Source: Bacteroidales bacterium
GTDB lineage: Bacteria > Bacteroidota > Bacteroidia > Bacteroidales > UBA932
Direction: 5' to 3'
NCBI GenBank assembly: GCA_030695025.1
Contig: JAUYTX010000048.1
Coordinates: 1 to 36,704, forward strand
DNA length: 36,704 bases
Shown here: positions 24,480 through 33,607 of the stretch, piece after piece
Position numbering within the stretch: position 1 is the first letter of the stretch
How the letters are laid out: each line of letters opens with the position of its first letter
Notes under the pieces: model-generated
Told to the model about the DNA's origin: nothing
What the model saw: only the letters and a program-made list of their open reading frames with translations
The model's database searches: none
Made by a program: the position numbers and the translations under genes

Positions 24480-27400
24480 ATGAGTTTATCAACAACTACA
24501 ATAAACAGACCGGTTCTGGCAACGGTAATGAGTCTGCTTATAGTGATTTTCGGAGCTATAGGTTATTCATCACTCGGAGTGAGGGACTATCCCAGTGTTG
24601 ACAATCCTGTTATTTCTGTAAGATGTTCTTTTTCCGGGGCAAATGCCGACGTTATTGAGACACAGATAACCGAACCTCTTGAAGCAGCTGTTAACGGAAT
24701 ACCCGGAATTCGTGCGATATCAAGTACCAGCCGCGATGGGTCTAGTTCAATTAATATTGAATTTAACCTTGAGGTAGATCTGGAGACTGCAGCAAACGAT
24801 GTAAGGGACAAGGTTTCTGGGGCAATGAGAAGGCTTCCTCAGGATGTGGATCCACCTGTAGTGGAAAAATCTGATGCTGATGCACAGCCGATATATACCA
24901 TTACTCTACAGAGTAAAACAAGAGATATTATTGACCTGAGTGAGTTTGCCGAGGTTAACTTTAAAGAGCGACTTCAGACAATAAGCGGAGTTAGTAATGT
25001 AGGAGTTTGGGGATCGAAGAGATACTCTGTCAGAATGAGGATGGACCCTATCCTGCTTGCGGCATATAGAATCACTCCTCTGGACGTGAGACAGGCTGTT
25101 ACACGGGAGAATGTAGAGCTTCCTTCAGGAACTATTGAAGGTTCCACAATGGAGCTCACTGTAAGAACTCTTGGAAGATTAAGAACAATAGAAGATTTCA
25201 ATAACCTGATTATCTATAGAAGCGGAGAGAGAGTGGTAAGGTTCTCGGATATCGGAGTGGCTGAGGTCGAGGCTGAAAATACACGCTCAATTTTGAAGCG
25301 TGATGGAATTCCAATGGTTGCATTAGCGCTGATTCCTCAGCCGGGAGCAAACTATATTAACATTGTTAATGATGCGGTTAAAGCTATAGAGGAGTTAAAG
25401 AAGAGTCTTCCGGATGATATTGAAGTGGGAGTAGGTTTTGATAACACCATCTTCATCAGGGATTCAATAAATGAGGTAAAATTCACAATCTTTCAGGCAT
25501 TTATTCTGGTTGTGCTCATTATATTTCTTTTTTTAAGAAACTGGAGAACAACACTCATTCCAATCATAGCAATTCCGATTTCTCTTGTAGGTGCATTTTT
25601 CGTGATGTATCTGGCAGGATTCTCCATAAATATTTTAACACTCCTTGCGCTTGTTCTTGCTATCGGATTGGTGGTAGATGATGCCATTGTTGTGATGGAG
25701 AACATTTACACAAAGATTGAAAAAGGAGTTAATCCTAAAGATGCTGCAATTCAGGGGTCAAAAGAGATATTTTTTGCTGTAATTGCAACAACCATAACAC
25801 TTGTAGCAGTATTCTTTCCTATTGTATTCCTTCAGGGAGTTACCGGAAGGCTCTTCAGAGAGTTCTCAATAGTAATCGCAGGTGCCGTAATGATATCGAG
25901 TTTTGTGGCACTTACCTTCACACCAATGATTTCAAGCAAATTGCTAAAACAGGGTGCAAGTGAGGGGAGGTTCTATAAATTTACAGAGCCTTTCTTTAAA
26001 TGGCTTAATGGATTGTATGCAAGATCCCTTGCTGCATTTATGAGAAAAAGATGGCTTGCTATTGTCTTTCTGGTTGGATCTCTTGGGTTCATTTTATATA
26101 TGTGGACAACAATTCCGTCTGAGATGGCGCCATTGGAAGACCGTTCTATGATTAATGTTTCGAGCACAGCGCAAGAGGGGGCAACTTTTGATTACATGCT
26201 TAAATACACAGACCAGATGTATGAACTCCTTGAGAAGGAGGTTGACGAGAAGGATAGAATTATGCAGATGGTGGGGATGGGAGGAAGAAACAGGGCAAAC
26301 TTTCAGGTCTCTCTTTTAAGCCCTCTTGACAGAGATAGGACTCAGCAAGAGATTGCAGATGAGCTCTCTCCTAAGGTAGCCAGACTAACCGGAGCAAGAA
26401 GTTTTGTAAACCAGCAGCAGACATTCGGAGGAAGAAGGGGAGGTATGCCTGTGCAGTATGTAATTCAGGCAAAAAACCTTGACTCACTAAAGAATGTAAT
26501 ACCAATTTTTATGTCAGAGGTGGCTCAAAGTGATGTTTTTGCAAATTCTGATGTTAATCTCAGGTTTACAAAACCTGAATTAAGTATAAACATTGACAGG
26601 GATAAAGCCTCAATGATGGGCGTCTCTATTCAAAACATAGCACAGACACTTCAACTCTCAATGAGCGAACAGAGAATAGGTTATTTTATCAGAAATGGTA
26701 AACAATATCAGATTATCAGCCAGATTGACCAGAGTATGAGAAACAAACCGGTTGACCTTGCCAATATTTATGTAAGGAACGATATGGGTGAGCTCATACA
26801 ACTTGATAACCTGATAAAGATGGAAGAGAGCAGTACTCCGCCCCAGCTGTTCCGCTACAACAGATTTGTTTCAGCAACAGTTTCAGCATCTCTTTCCAAA
26901 GGATACACTTTAGGACAGGGTATTACAGAAATGGACAAAATTGCAGACAGGGTCCTAAATCCTGATAATTTCTCAACAGCCCTTTCCGGACAGTCTAAAG
27001 ACTTTGTTGAGAGTACATCAAGTCTGCTTTTCGCATTTGTTTTGGCTCTAATTCTAATATATCTGGTGCTGGCTGCTCAGTTCGAAAGTTTCAGAGACCC
27101 TCTTATAATAATGCTTACTGTACCATTGGCACTTATAGGAGCCCTCATTACTTTAAAATTCAATGCGCAGACACTTAATATATTCAGTCAGATTGGTTTG
27201 ATTATGCTTATAGGTCTTGTCTCAAAAAACGGTATTCTCATGGTTGAATTTGCCAATCAAAGGAAATTGGCAGGACTTAAGAAGTTTGATGCAATAATGG
27301 ACTCGGCAGCATCGAGATTCAGACCTATTCTTATGACCAGCCTTTCGACTATCCTGGGCGTGGCACCTATGGCCTTTGCAACAGGAGCAGGAGCAGAAAG

Positions 27401-27527
27401 TCGTATTTCTATGGGTCTAACGGTAGCCGGCGGACTTATCTTCTCTACTCTCTTCACACTGTACATTATTCCTGCTATGTACTCCTATATTTCATCATCA
27501 AAAGCAAATTTCATTGAGAAAGTATGA
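24480..27527 (+). CDS. RND (HAE1-type) efflux pump, inner-membrane permease
   Basis: A 1015-residue pump with the duplicated 6+6 helix layout and two large periplasmic loops. The proton-relay aspartates are D400 and D401 in LAIGLVVDDAIVVMENI. The N-terminal RPVLATVMSLLIVIFGAIGY and the second-half VLAAQFESFRDPLIIM segments are characteristic. It exports hydrophobic or amphiphilic compounds using the proton gradient; substrates cannot be predicted. It begins 10 bases after the adaptor and its stop overlaps the TolC-like gene by four bases. Confidence 0.96.
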   Translation: MSLSTTTINRPVLATVMSLLIVIFGAIGYSSLGVRDYPSVDNPVISVRCSFSGANADVIETQITEPLEAAVNGIPGIRAISSTSRDGSSSINIEFNLEVDLETAANDVRDKVSGAMRRLPQDVDPPVVEKSDADAQPIYTITLQSKTRDIIDLSEFAEVNFKERLQTISGVSNVGVWGSKRYSVRMRMDPILLAAYRITPLDVRQAVTRENVELPSGTIEGSTMELTVRTLGRLRTIEDFNNLIIYRSGERVVRFSDIGVAEVEAENTRSILKRDGIPMVALALIPQPGANYINIVNDAVKAIEELKKSLPDDIEVGVGFDNTIFIRDSINEVKFTIFQAFILVVLIIFLFLRNWRTTLIPIIAIPISLVGAFFVMYLAGFSINILTLLALVLAIGLVVDDAIVVMENIYTKIEKGVNPKDAAIQGSKEIFFAVIATTITLVAVFFPIVFLQGVTGRLFREFSIVIAGAVMISSFVALTFTPMISSKLLKQGASEGRFYKFTEPFFKWLNGLYARSLAAFMRKRWLAIVFLVGSLGFILYMWTTIPSEMAPLEDRSMINVSSTAQEGATFDYMLKYTDQMYELLEKEVDEKDRIMQMVGMGGRNRANFQVSLLSPLDRDRTQQEIADELSPKVARLTGARSFVNQQQTFGGRRGGMPVQYVIQAKNLDSLKNVIPIFMSEVAQSDVFANSDVNLRFTKPELSINIDRDKASMMGVSIQNIAQTLQLSMSEQRIGYFIRNGKQYQIISQIDQSMRNKPVDLANIYVRNDMGELIQLDNLIKMEESSTPPQLFRYNRFVSATVSASLSKGYTLGQGITEMDKIADRVLNPDNFSTALSGQSKDFVESTSSLLFAFVLALILIYLVLAAQFESFRDPLIIMLTVPLALIGALITLKFNAQTLNIFSQIGLIMLIGLVSKNGILMVEFANQRKLAGLKKFDAIMDSAASRFRPILMTSLSTILGVAPMAFATGAGAESRISMGLTVAGGLIFSTLFTLYIIPAMYSYISSSKANFIEKV

Positions 27528-28855
27528 AGCGAAAAATATTAATATCCTTTACATTTATCGTCCTGTTCTTATTGAGTGCGAAAGCTCAGAGCAGTGTAAA
27601 TATAACTGCTGCCACAGAATTTAAACCCATAACTCTGGAAGAGTGTATCGAGAGGGCCGTTGAGGCTAACTACTCGGTTGTTATTTCGGGAAATAACCTA
27701 GAAATATCAAGAAATAATGTTACTCTTGCTCCTTTTTTACCTACAGCATCAATAAGTTCAAGACAGAGTTCCTCAACGTCAGATCAGAGAAATTTCAATT
27801 CTGAGGGAGTTCGCGAGAACAGTGTGGTAAAAAACGCATCTGTAATTAACAGCGCATCACTCAGCTGGCGCCTGTTTGATGGGTTTGCCATGTTTGCAAC
27901 CAGAGAAAAACAGCAGGAGCTTCTCTCTCAGGGAGAATATAACTTCCGCTCTGTTATTGAAAATCTTGTAATGAGAATATCTGCCCAGTATTATCAGATT
28001 ATAAGCTTGCAAAATCAGGTGAGCCTTTTAACCGAGTTGGTCGCTATTTCACAGGTCAGATATACTCAGGCACTTACAAGATACAACATAGGAAGCGACT
28101 CAGGGCTGGAGTATAAGCAGGCGAAGATTTACCTTAACAGTGACTCCTCAAGACTAATGCTTCAAAAAGAGAATCTCAGAAACGCCTATATTGAGCTCTA
28201 TAGAATGATGAATGTTTCTCTTGAATCTCAATACACGATAAACGATACTATTATTCCGGCTCCTCAGCTGGAAATTGCCAACCTTCTTGAATCTGCCGAT
28301 AATAACAACACAACTCTAAATTCACTAAGAGCCGGTGAAAAAATAGCAATTCTGGACACCAGACTTGCAAAGGCAGCACGTTTGCCTTCTGTTGACTTTT
28401 CTGCAGGTTACAACTACAACTTTAACAGAAGTCAATACTTTCCATCAAAGTATAATGAAAGTGACGGGATAAATTGGGGGTTCTCACTCTCATTACCACT
28501 GTTTAACGGAAACGAGATAAACAGAAAGGTAAAGAATGCCAAAATTTTGGAAGAGAATGCACGGCTTAGTATTGAGAGGGAGATGCAAAATATTGAAAGT
28601 GACCTAAGACAGCTCTATAATCTTTACACCAATAATCTGAGATTAATAGCATTTGAGGAGGAGAGCAGAGAGTCGGCATATCTTAACCTTGAAGCAGCTA
28701 TGGAGAAGTACCGTTTGGGCTCACTTTCAGGAATTGAGTTTAGAGATTATCAACTATCATACCTTGATGCCTCTAATCGTAAAATGAACACTCTGTATCA
28801 GGCTAAAGTCTCTGAAATCACGCTTCTGTTGATAGCCGGAAATCTTTTCCGATAA
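27524..28855 (+). CDS. TolC-family outer membrane efflux channel
   Basis: A 443-residue protein with a signal peptide (about residues 1-21, ending AKAQ) and two outer-membrane efflux repeats of long helices, for example YTQALTRYNIGSDSGLEYKQ and AAMEKYRLGSLSGIEFRDYQ, the paired motif of TolC relatives. It would complete a tripartite export system with the two preceding genes, to which it is linked by an ATGA overlap. No lipobox is seen. Confidence 0.93.
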   Translation: MKRKILISFTFIVLFLLSAKAQSSVNITAATEFKPITLEECIERAVEANYSVVISGNNLEISRNNVTLAPFLPTASISSRQSSSTSDQRNFNSEGVRENSVVKNASVINSASLSWRLFDGFAMFATREKQQELLSQGEYNFRSVIENLVMRISAQYYQIISLQNQVSLLTELVAISQVRYTQALTRYNIGSDSGLEYKQAKIYLNSDSSRLMLQKENLRNAYIELYRMMNVSLESQYTINDTIIPAPQLEIANLLESADNNNTTLNSLRAGEKIAILDTRLAKAARLPSVDFSAGYNYNFNRSQYFPSKYNESDGINWGFSLSLPLFNGNEINRKVKNAKILEENARLSIEREMQNIESDLRQLYNLYTNNLRLIAFEEESRESAYLNLEAAMEKYRLGSLSGIEFRDYQLSYLDASNRKMNTLYQAKVSEITLLLIAGNLFR

Positions 28856-28927
28856 TCAATATTCCCCACTGAACATTACTTCAATTTCTTTGTAATACAT
28901 TAAGCTTATAAACCATATTGTATTGCA

Positions 28928-31354
28928 ATGAGATCAAAATTATATACTACTGAAATTAAAGCGTTTGCCAGATTTTTACTAATTGCTGCAGTCGCTCTCT
29001 CTTATTCATTTGCTTTTGCCGAAGAGCAACAAAGGAGCTATTCCCTTAATGGCGTGATTGTTGATAAAAATACCCGAGAGCCTGTTCCTTTTGCAATTGT
29101 CTCTATATGGAAAGGGAACAGATTTACTACTGTAGATTCACTTGGCAGATTTTCTCTGGAAAACATACCTGCAGGAGTATATCGTATTCAGGTAGATATT
29201 TTGGGTTATACACAATACATTTCGGAAGAGATGATGGTCTCTGTTTCGGCAAATTTCATCAGGGCAGAGATTGAGGAGGAGAGCCGGTTACTAAGTGCAG
29301 CAACTGTCCGCCCAAAGGCAAACCCATTCAGGAGATTACCGGAAAGTCCACTTTCGCAAAGAAGTATTGGAGTAGGGGAGATAGAGAGAAACCCCGGATC
29401 TAACAGGGATATATCCAGAGTGGTTGCATCTTTACCAGGAGTAGGAACAGTTAATGCCGGAGGCTACAGAAACGATGTGCTTGTAAGGGGAGGAGGCCCG
29501 TCTGAAAATAAATTTTTCTTTGATGGGATTGAAATTCCAACTGTCAACCACTTTAGTACCCAGGGATCCAGCGGGGGCCCCGTAGGAATAATTGATGCCG
29601 ACTTTATTCGCGAGGTAAATTTCTATTCAGGCTCTTTCCCGGTTGCCAGAGGGGGTGCATTAAGTTCTGTTCTTGACTTCAGGTTAAAAGATGGTGACCC
29701 GTCACAAAACAGATATAAATTTACCGTAGGTGCTTCAGAAGCAGGCTTCAGTACGAATGGTCATCTCTCAGACAAGACAAATTATCTTTTTTCGGTAAGA
29801 AGGTCGTATCTTCAGTTTCTGTTCAAGGCAATCGGCCTGCCTTTTCTTCCATCTTTTACAGATGCTCAGTTCAAGGTAGAGACACGATTTGACAATAGAC
29901 ATGAGCTTACATTTCTGGGAATAGCCGGATTTGACAACATGTCTTTGAACGATGATTCAGGAGGGAAAGAGAATAACGAATATATTCTTGCATATTTGCC
30001 GGTAATACAGCAGGAGGTCTTTACCCTGGGAACAGTTTACAGATATTTTTATGGAAGGAATTCGCTGAACCTTTTTCTCAGCCACAGCTATCTGAACAAC
30101 AGAAATACCAAGTACAGGGGGAATGATGAATCATCTCCGGATAATCTGTCTCTGCTTTATAAGTCTGTAGAGAACGAATCCAAATTCAGACTCGAAAATG
30201 TTTCCAGAGCCTCAGACTTTACATTTACTGCAGGTTTTGGCGCAGAATTGCCTGTATATTCTAATGATACATATCAGAAACTGTTTCTTGAACAGCCTGT
30301 TACTGTTGAATATGAAAGCTCTTTGAGTTTTCTTAAATATTCGCTCTTTGGTAATGCCAACTACACCTCTCCCAATAGAAAGTTTTCAGCTAATCTGGGT
30401 CTTAGATTCGATGCAAACACCTTCTCTTCGGAGATGTCCAACCCATTTAATCAGTTCTCTCCACGAGCATCACTCTCCTATGAGGTGGTGAACAACCTGT
30501 ATCTTAACGCATCTGCAGGCAGGTATTATCAGCTGCCTCCACTTACCGCACTAGGTTACAGAGACAGGGCCGGGAGCTTGGTTAATAAGGAGATGAAGTA
30601 TCTGGGTTCAGATCAGGTTGCTGTTGGAGCGGATTACAGGAGCAGTGAAGGTGTCCAGTTTGCAGTTGAGTTCTTTCACAAGTGGAACTTTAATGGCATG
30701 TACTCTTTGAATGATTCAATTCCTGTGGAGGGAAAAGGGACCAATTATGGGGTTGTGGGAAACGAGCAGATTGCATCTCTACTAAAAGGTCGTGCATATG
30801 GTGCAGAAATCTCATTCAGATGGATTTATGAAGATAAGTTCAATCTGTTAAGCTCTATCACCCTTTTCAGGAGTCAGTTCTCAGATCCTATACGTACATG
30901 GACCCCTCAGGCCTGGGATAACAGGCGTTTGATGACTGTTGCCGGCGGATACAAACTACCTGCCAACTTTATTATTGGTGCCAAATTCCGTTACTCAGGG
31001 GGCTCTCCATATACTCCGCTTGATATTGAAAAGTCTTCTCTGGTTGCTGCATGGGATGCATCAGGAAGGGCATATAGAGATTATTCCAGGTATAACTCAG
31101 AATATCTCAAAACTTTTACACAGTTAGATTTAAGGGTTGATAAAGAGTTTTATTTCAATAAATTTGCACTGAAACTTTACCTGGACATTCAGAATGCACT
31201 CAACAAAAAATACAAAGATGCCGATGTCCTGGTAAGTACGGGAAGAGTTGTCAATCCCGATGCACCTTACAACGAACAGAGATATGAGATGAAACGGATA
31301 GAGCTTGAGCAGGGCATCATTTTACCAACGCTTGGGATTACAATTGAGTTTTAG
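28928..31354 (+). CDS. TonB-dependent outer membrane receptor with carboxypeptidase-like regulatory domain
   Basis: An 808-residue protein: signal peptide (about residues 1-31), a carboxypeptidase-D-like regulatory beta domain (about 37-115, LNGVIVDKNTREPVPFAIVS), a plug (about 140-265, with VLVRGGGPSENKFFFDGIEI) and a C-terminal barrel ending in phenylalanine (LGITIEF), the outer-membrane insertion signature. There is no SusD partner, so it is not a typical glycan-uptake pair; the ligand is unknown (metal complex, peptide or other). It follows the efflux operon after 72 bases and probably has its own promoter. Its stop shares four bases with the convergent hydrolase stop. Confidence 0.92.
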   Translation: MRSKLYTTEIKAFARFLLIAAVALSYSFAFAEEQQRSYSLNGVIVDKNTREPVPFAIVSIWKGNRFTTVDSLGRFSLENIPAGVYRIQVDILGYTQYISEEMMVSVSANFIRAEIEEESRLLSAATVRPKANPFRRLPESPLSQRSIGVGEIERNPGSNRDISRVVASLPGVGTVNAGGYRNDVLVRGGGPSENKFFFDGIEIPTVNHFSTQGSSGGPVGIIDADFIREVNFYSGSFPVARGGALSSVLDFRLKDGDPSQNRYKFTVGASEAGFSTNGHLSDKTNYLFSVRRSYLQFLFKAIGLPFLPSFTDAQFKVETRFDNRHELTFLGIAGFDNMSLNDDSGGKENNEYILAYLPVIQQEVFTLGTVYRYFYGRNSLNLFLSHSYLNNRNTKYRGNDESSPDNLSLLYKSVENESKFRLENVSRASDFTFTAGFGAELPVYSNDTYQKLFLEQPVTVEYESSLSFLKYSLFGNANYTSPNRKFSANLGLRFDANTFSSEMSNPFNQFSPRASLSYEVVNNLYLNASAGRYYQLPPLTALGYRDRAGSLVNKEMKYLGSDQVAVGADYRSSEGVQFAVEFFHKWNFNGMYSLNDSIPVEGKGTNYGVVGNEQIASLLKGRAYGAEISFRWIYEDKFNLLSSITLFRSQFSDPIRTWTPQAWDNRRLMTVAGGYKLPANFIIGAKFRYSGGSPYTPLDIEKSSLVAAWDASGRAYRDYSRYNSEYLKTFTQLDLRVDKEFYFNKFALKLYLDIQNALNKKYKDADVLVSTGRVVNPDAPYNEQRYEMKRIELEQGIILPTLGITIEF

Positions 31355-32655
31355 TAATCAAAGAGATCTCTTTCCGGCCACAGTGGTACCCTCTTGAATG
31401 CATTTCTAAAGAGAGCATCAATTTGTCTAGGGAAAGTTGAGCCTTTCCATGAACTTGTATTGGTAACAAATACCCATGAAAAGCCGTCTCTGCTATATTT
31501 GAGAAGGGCACTGGTTCCTGAAAGCGTACCGGTTCGTGACCAATCTCCCGAAGATGTACATTTTGCCCAACCAATTGGAAGGGTTGTCGGTGTAGAGTTT
31601 GTCATAATTCTGACACTCTCTTTTGTAAGTATGTCAGGGACATTATCTCTTCCGTCCAGTGCGGCTATAAGTTTAAGTAGCTCCGAAGGTGAGGCAACCC
31701 ATGCCCCGGCGCCAAGCAGTCCTCTGATGTTGTTTCCCCCATAGCATCTTTGCATCATAGCTCCATCTCCTTTGTATGACTCAATTAATTCCTCATCACG
31801 AGGTTCGTAGTATTTTACCTCATTTATGTACCTTTCGTCATAATAATTTTTTGCAAGATGTATGTCGTACACTCCTGCAGGCTTAAAAATATGCTCTTTT
31901 ACATAATCTTCGTATTCAAGCCCTGATACAACTTCAATTAGCCTTGATAAAATAAGATAGCCAAGGTTGGAGTACCTCGTTCCATGACCCGGATTATAAC
32001 TCAATCTTTGATTCAGAGAGTAGGAAATGATTTCATCTGTCTCTGCTTCTCTATTCAGATTCAGTCTTTTGGATATCAGCGATAGGTTGAACATGGGATC
32101 ACCACCACGATTTGAAAACCCCGCTTTATGTCTGAGAAGCTGATCAATTGTTATGTTTCGGATTCTGCTGTCTTTGATTGAAGAAAACTGAGGAAGATCA
32201 AGAGTTGCACCTGTTGCGAAAGGCCTGTCAGAAAGATCAATTTTACCCTCTTCGCAAAGTTTCATAACTGCTGCCCCTGTAATTAGCTTTGAGAGCGAAG
32301 CAATTCTGAAGATATGCTTTACTTCGGCCCACTCTCCTCGCTCCTTATCTGCCCAACCATATCCTTTGGCATAAATAAGCTTTTCATCCTTCATTATAGC
32401 CAGTGATGCCCCTTTGATATCCCATTGACGCATAAAACTCTCTATTTGAGCATCCATCTTTTGAGTTTCTGACAATTCTGACAGTTCGTTGGTAAGGATA
32501 TGATTTATTGCAACAGGAATTATCTCATTTTCATCATCATTAATACCCGGAATAAGTCTGATTCCGGTGAATCCGAAAAAGATGACGAAAGCAGTAAGCA
32601 GTAAAATGATAATTATTATGTATGAGGCTATGCCTCTTTTTCTCCTCCTATTCAT
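31351..32655 (-). CDS. Membrane-anchored serine hydrolase, class C beta-lactamase-like
   Basis: A 434-residue protein with a basic start and one strong membrane helix (about residues 11-32), so it is anchored with the enzyme domain in the periplasm. The active-site motifs are SxxK as S120-LS-K123 and YxN in RYSNLGYLIL. It is a second member of the beta-lactamase/D-Ala-D-Ala carboxypeptidase-like family in this window, not closely similar to the one at 14763-16259 and lacking its C-terminal extension. Substrate unknown: peptidoglycan, D-amino-acid peptides or esters are possibilities. Confidence 0.87.
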   Translation of the reverse strand: MNRRRKRGIASYIIIIILLLTAFVIFFGFTGIRLIPGINDDENEIIPVAINHILTNELSELSETQKMDAQIESFMRQWDIKGASLAIMKDEKLIYAKGYGWADKERGEWAEVKHIFRIASLSKLITGAAVMKLCEEGKIDLSDRPFATGATLDLPQFSSIKDSRIRNITIDQLLRHKAGFSNRGGDPMFNLSLISKRLNLNREAETDEIISYSLNQRLSYNPGHGTRYSNLGYLILSRLIEVVSGLEYEDYVKEHIFKPAGVYDIHLAKNYYDERYINEVKYYEPRDEELIESYKGDGAMMQRCYGGNNIRGLLGAGAWVASPSELLKLIAALDGRDNVPDILTKESVRIMTNSTPTTLPIGWAKCTSSGDWSRTGTLSGTSALLKYSRDGFSWVFVTNTSSWKGSTFPRQIDALFRNAFKRVPLWPERDLFDY

Positions 32656-32841
32656 GCTTCAAAAATAATAAAAGAGATTGTACTCTGAAAGCCTAATAAT
32701 CAACAAATTTGAAAATTGTTATCATCTGTAAGCAAAAACGCCTTCTATCAACAAAATATTAATAAAAAGCGCTGAAATACTAATGATAATAAAAAATTAT
32801 TATATCTTTACATCACAGATTGGATCGTCGATTCAATAAAG

Positions 32842-32880
32842 ACGAGCTTCAGTTCAGGGGGTTAGAATACTGAAGCTCGT
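32842..32880 (-). terminator. Strong hairpin downstream of the SIMPL gene
   Basis: ACGAGCTTCAGT and ACTGAAGCTCGT form a perfect 12-bp stem with a 15-base loop, 22 bases beyond the SIMPL stop. Read leftward it is followed by CTTTATT, a weak T-run; read rightward by TTTCTC. It most likely ends the - strand transcript of the SIMPL gene and may act in both directions. The rest of the 247-bp gap (32656-32902) is AT-rich with no gene seen. Confidence 0.6.
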
Positions 32881-32902
32881 TTTCTCATTATTTTCAGGTG
32901 AT

Positions 32903-33595
32903 TTATTCCAGAGCAAACCTTACCACAACCTGGTGTTCCATTTTAATCTTCTGGAAATCGGGTAAAAATTCACCTCCTGCAAACTCGGCAGAGGTATCCA
33001 TCATAGTCTTTACAGCTGTGTTTACTCTGTATGATCGTGGGAAGCTGGCATAACTTTGTACATAGAGCGCCTTTCCAAGTGTTCTGCCTAAAGCGAATGC
33101 TATTGCCTCTGCACTTTTCTTTGCATTTACCGCCGCATCGGCCATAATCTCCCTGCTTACCTGGTCAAAGTTTGACAACGCTGTGCGGGTAATCTTAACG
33201 TCAGTAATACCCTCTTGTTCCAGTTGTTCAAATAGTGCCGTTAATTGGGGTGTGCCGTTTACCTTAAGGACATAGGACTTGGTTAGAAGAATCGTGTTTT
33301 TCTTTAAAAAGAATTTTTCCAGCGATGAGCTAATGTCTGAAATTTGCAAATCTTTTGTAATATCTATACCGATAGAAGTAAGCCTTTTAAAAAGACTCTT
33401 CTCTTGTCTTTCTATTGATACTTTACCACGGTTATCTTTCTCTGTTATGACAATGTCAAGGTAAATTTCATCAGGTGATAGCTCTTTTTCAGCTCTGCCC
33501 GAAACTTCGATATAATTCTGTTCAATAAAACCCTTTTCCTGCGAAAAGAGAGATGCGCAGCCAAGCATAAATGCAACTGCAATTATTTTTTTCAT
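32903..33595 (-). CDS. SIMPL domain (DUF541) protein, exported
   Basis: A 230-residue protein with a signal peptide (about residues 1-19, ending LFSQ) and one SIMPL domain: IEVSGRAEKELSPDEIYLDI near the start and a C-terminal HQVVVRFALE strand. SIMPL proteins form periplasmic oligomeric assemblies and have been linked to oxidative-stress tolerance and envelope functions, but the molecular activity is unsettled. Its start lies 12 bases after the regulator stop, so both are probably transcribed together, making SIMPL a candidate output of that regulator. Confidence 0.88.
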   Translation of the reverse strand: MKKIIAVAFMLGCASLFSQEKGFIEQNYIEVSGRAEKELSPDEIYLDIVITEKDNRGKVSIERQEKSLFKRLTSIGIDITKDLQISDISSSLEKFFLKKNTILLTKSYVLKVNGTPQLTALFEQLEQEGITDVKITRTALSNFDQVSREIMADAAVNAKKSAEAIAFALGRTLGKALYVQSYASFPRSYRVNTAVKTMMDTSAEFAGGEFLPDFQKIKMEHQVVVRFALE

Positions 33596-33607
33596 CTTAA
33601 TGCTTTT

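Noticed and set aside
28885-28892. Possible -7 element TTTCTTTG before the TonB receptor gene
   Set aside because: One mismatch at an important position and no -33 partner; position is plausible but support is too weak to list.
28928-31354. SusC-type glycan transporter
   Set aside because: No SusD gene follows and the receptor is shorter than typical SusC proteins, so a polysaccharide-uptake pair is not supported.
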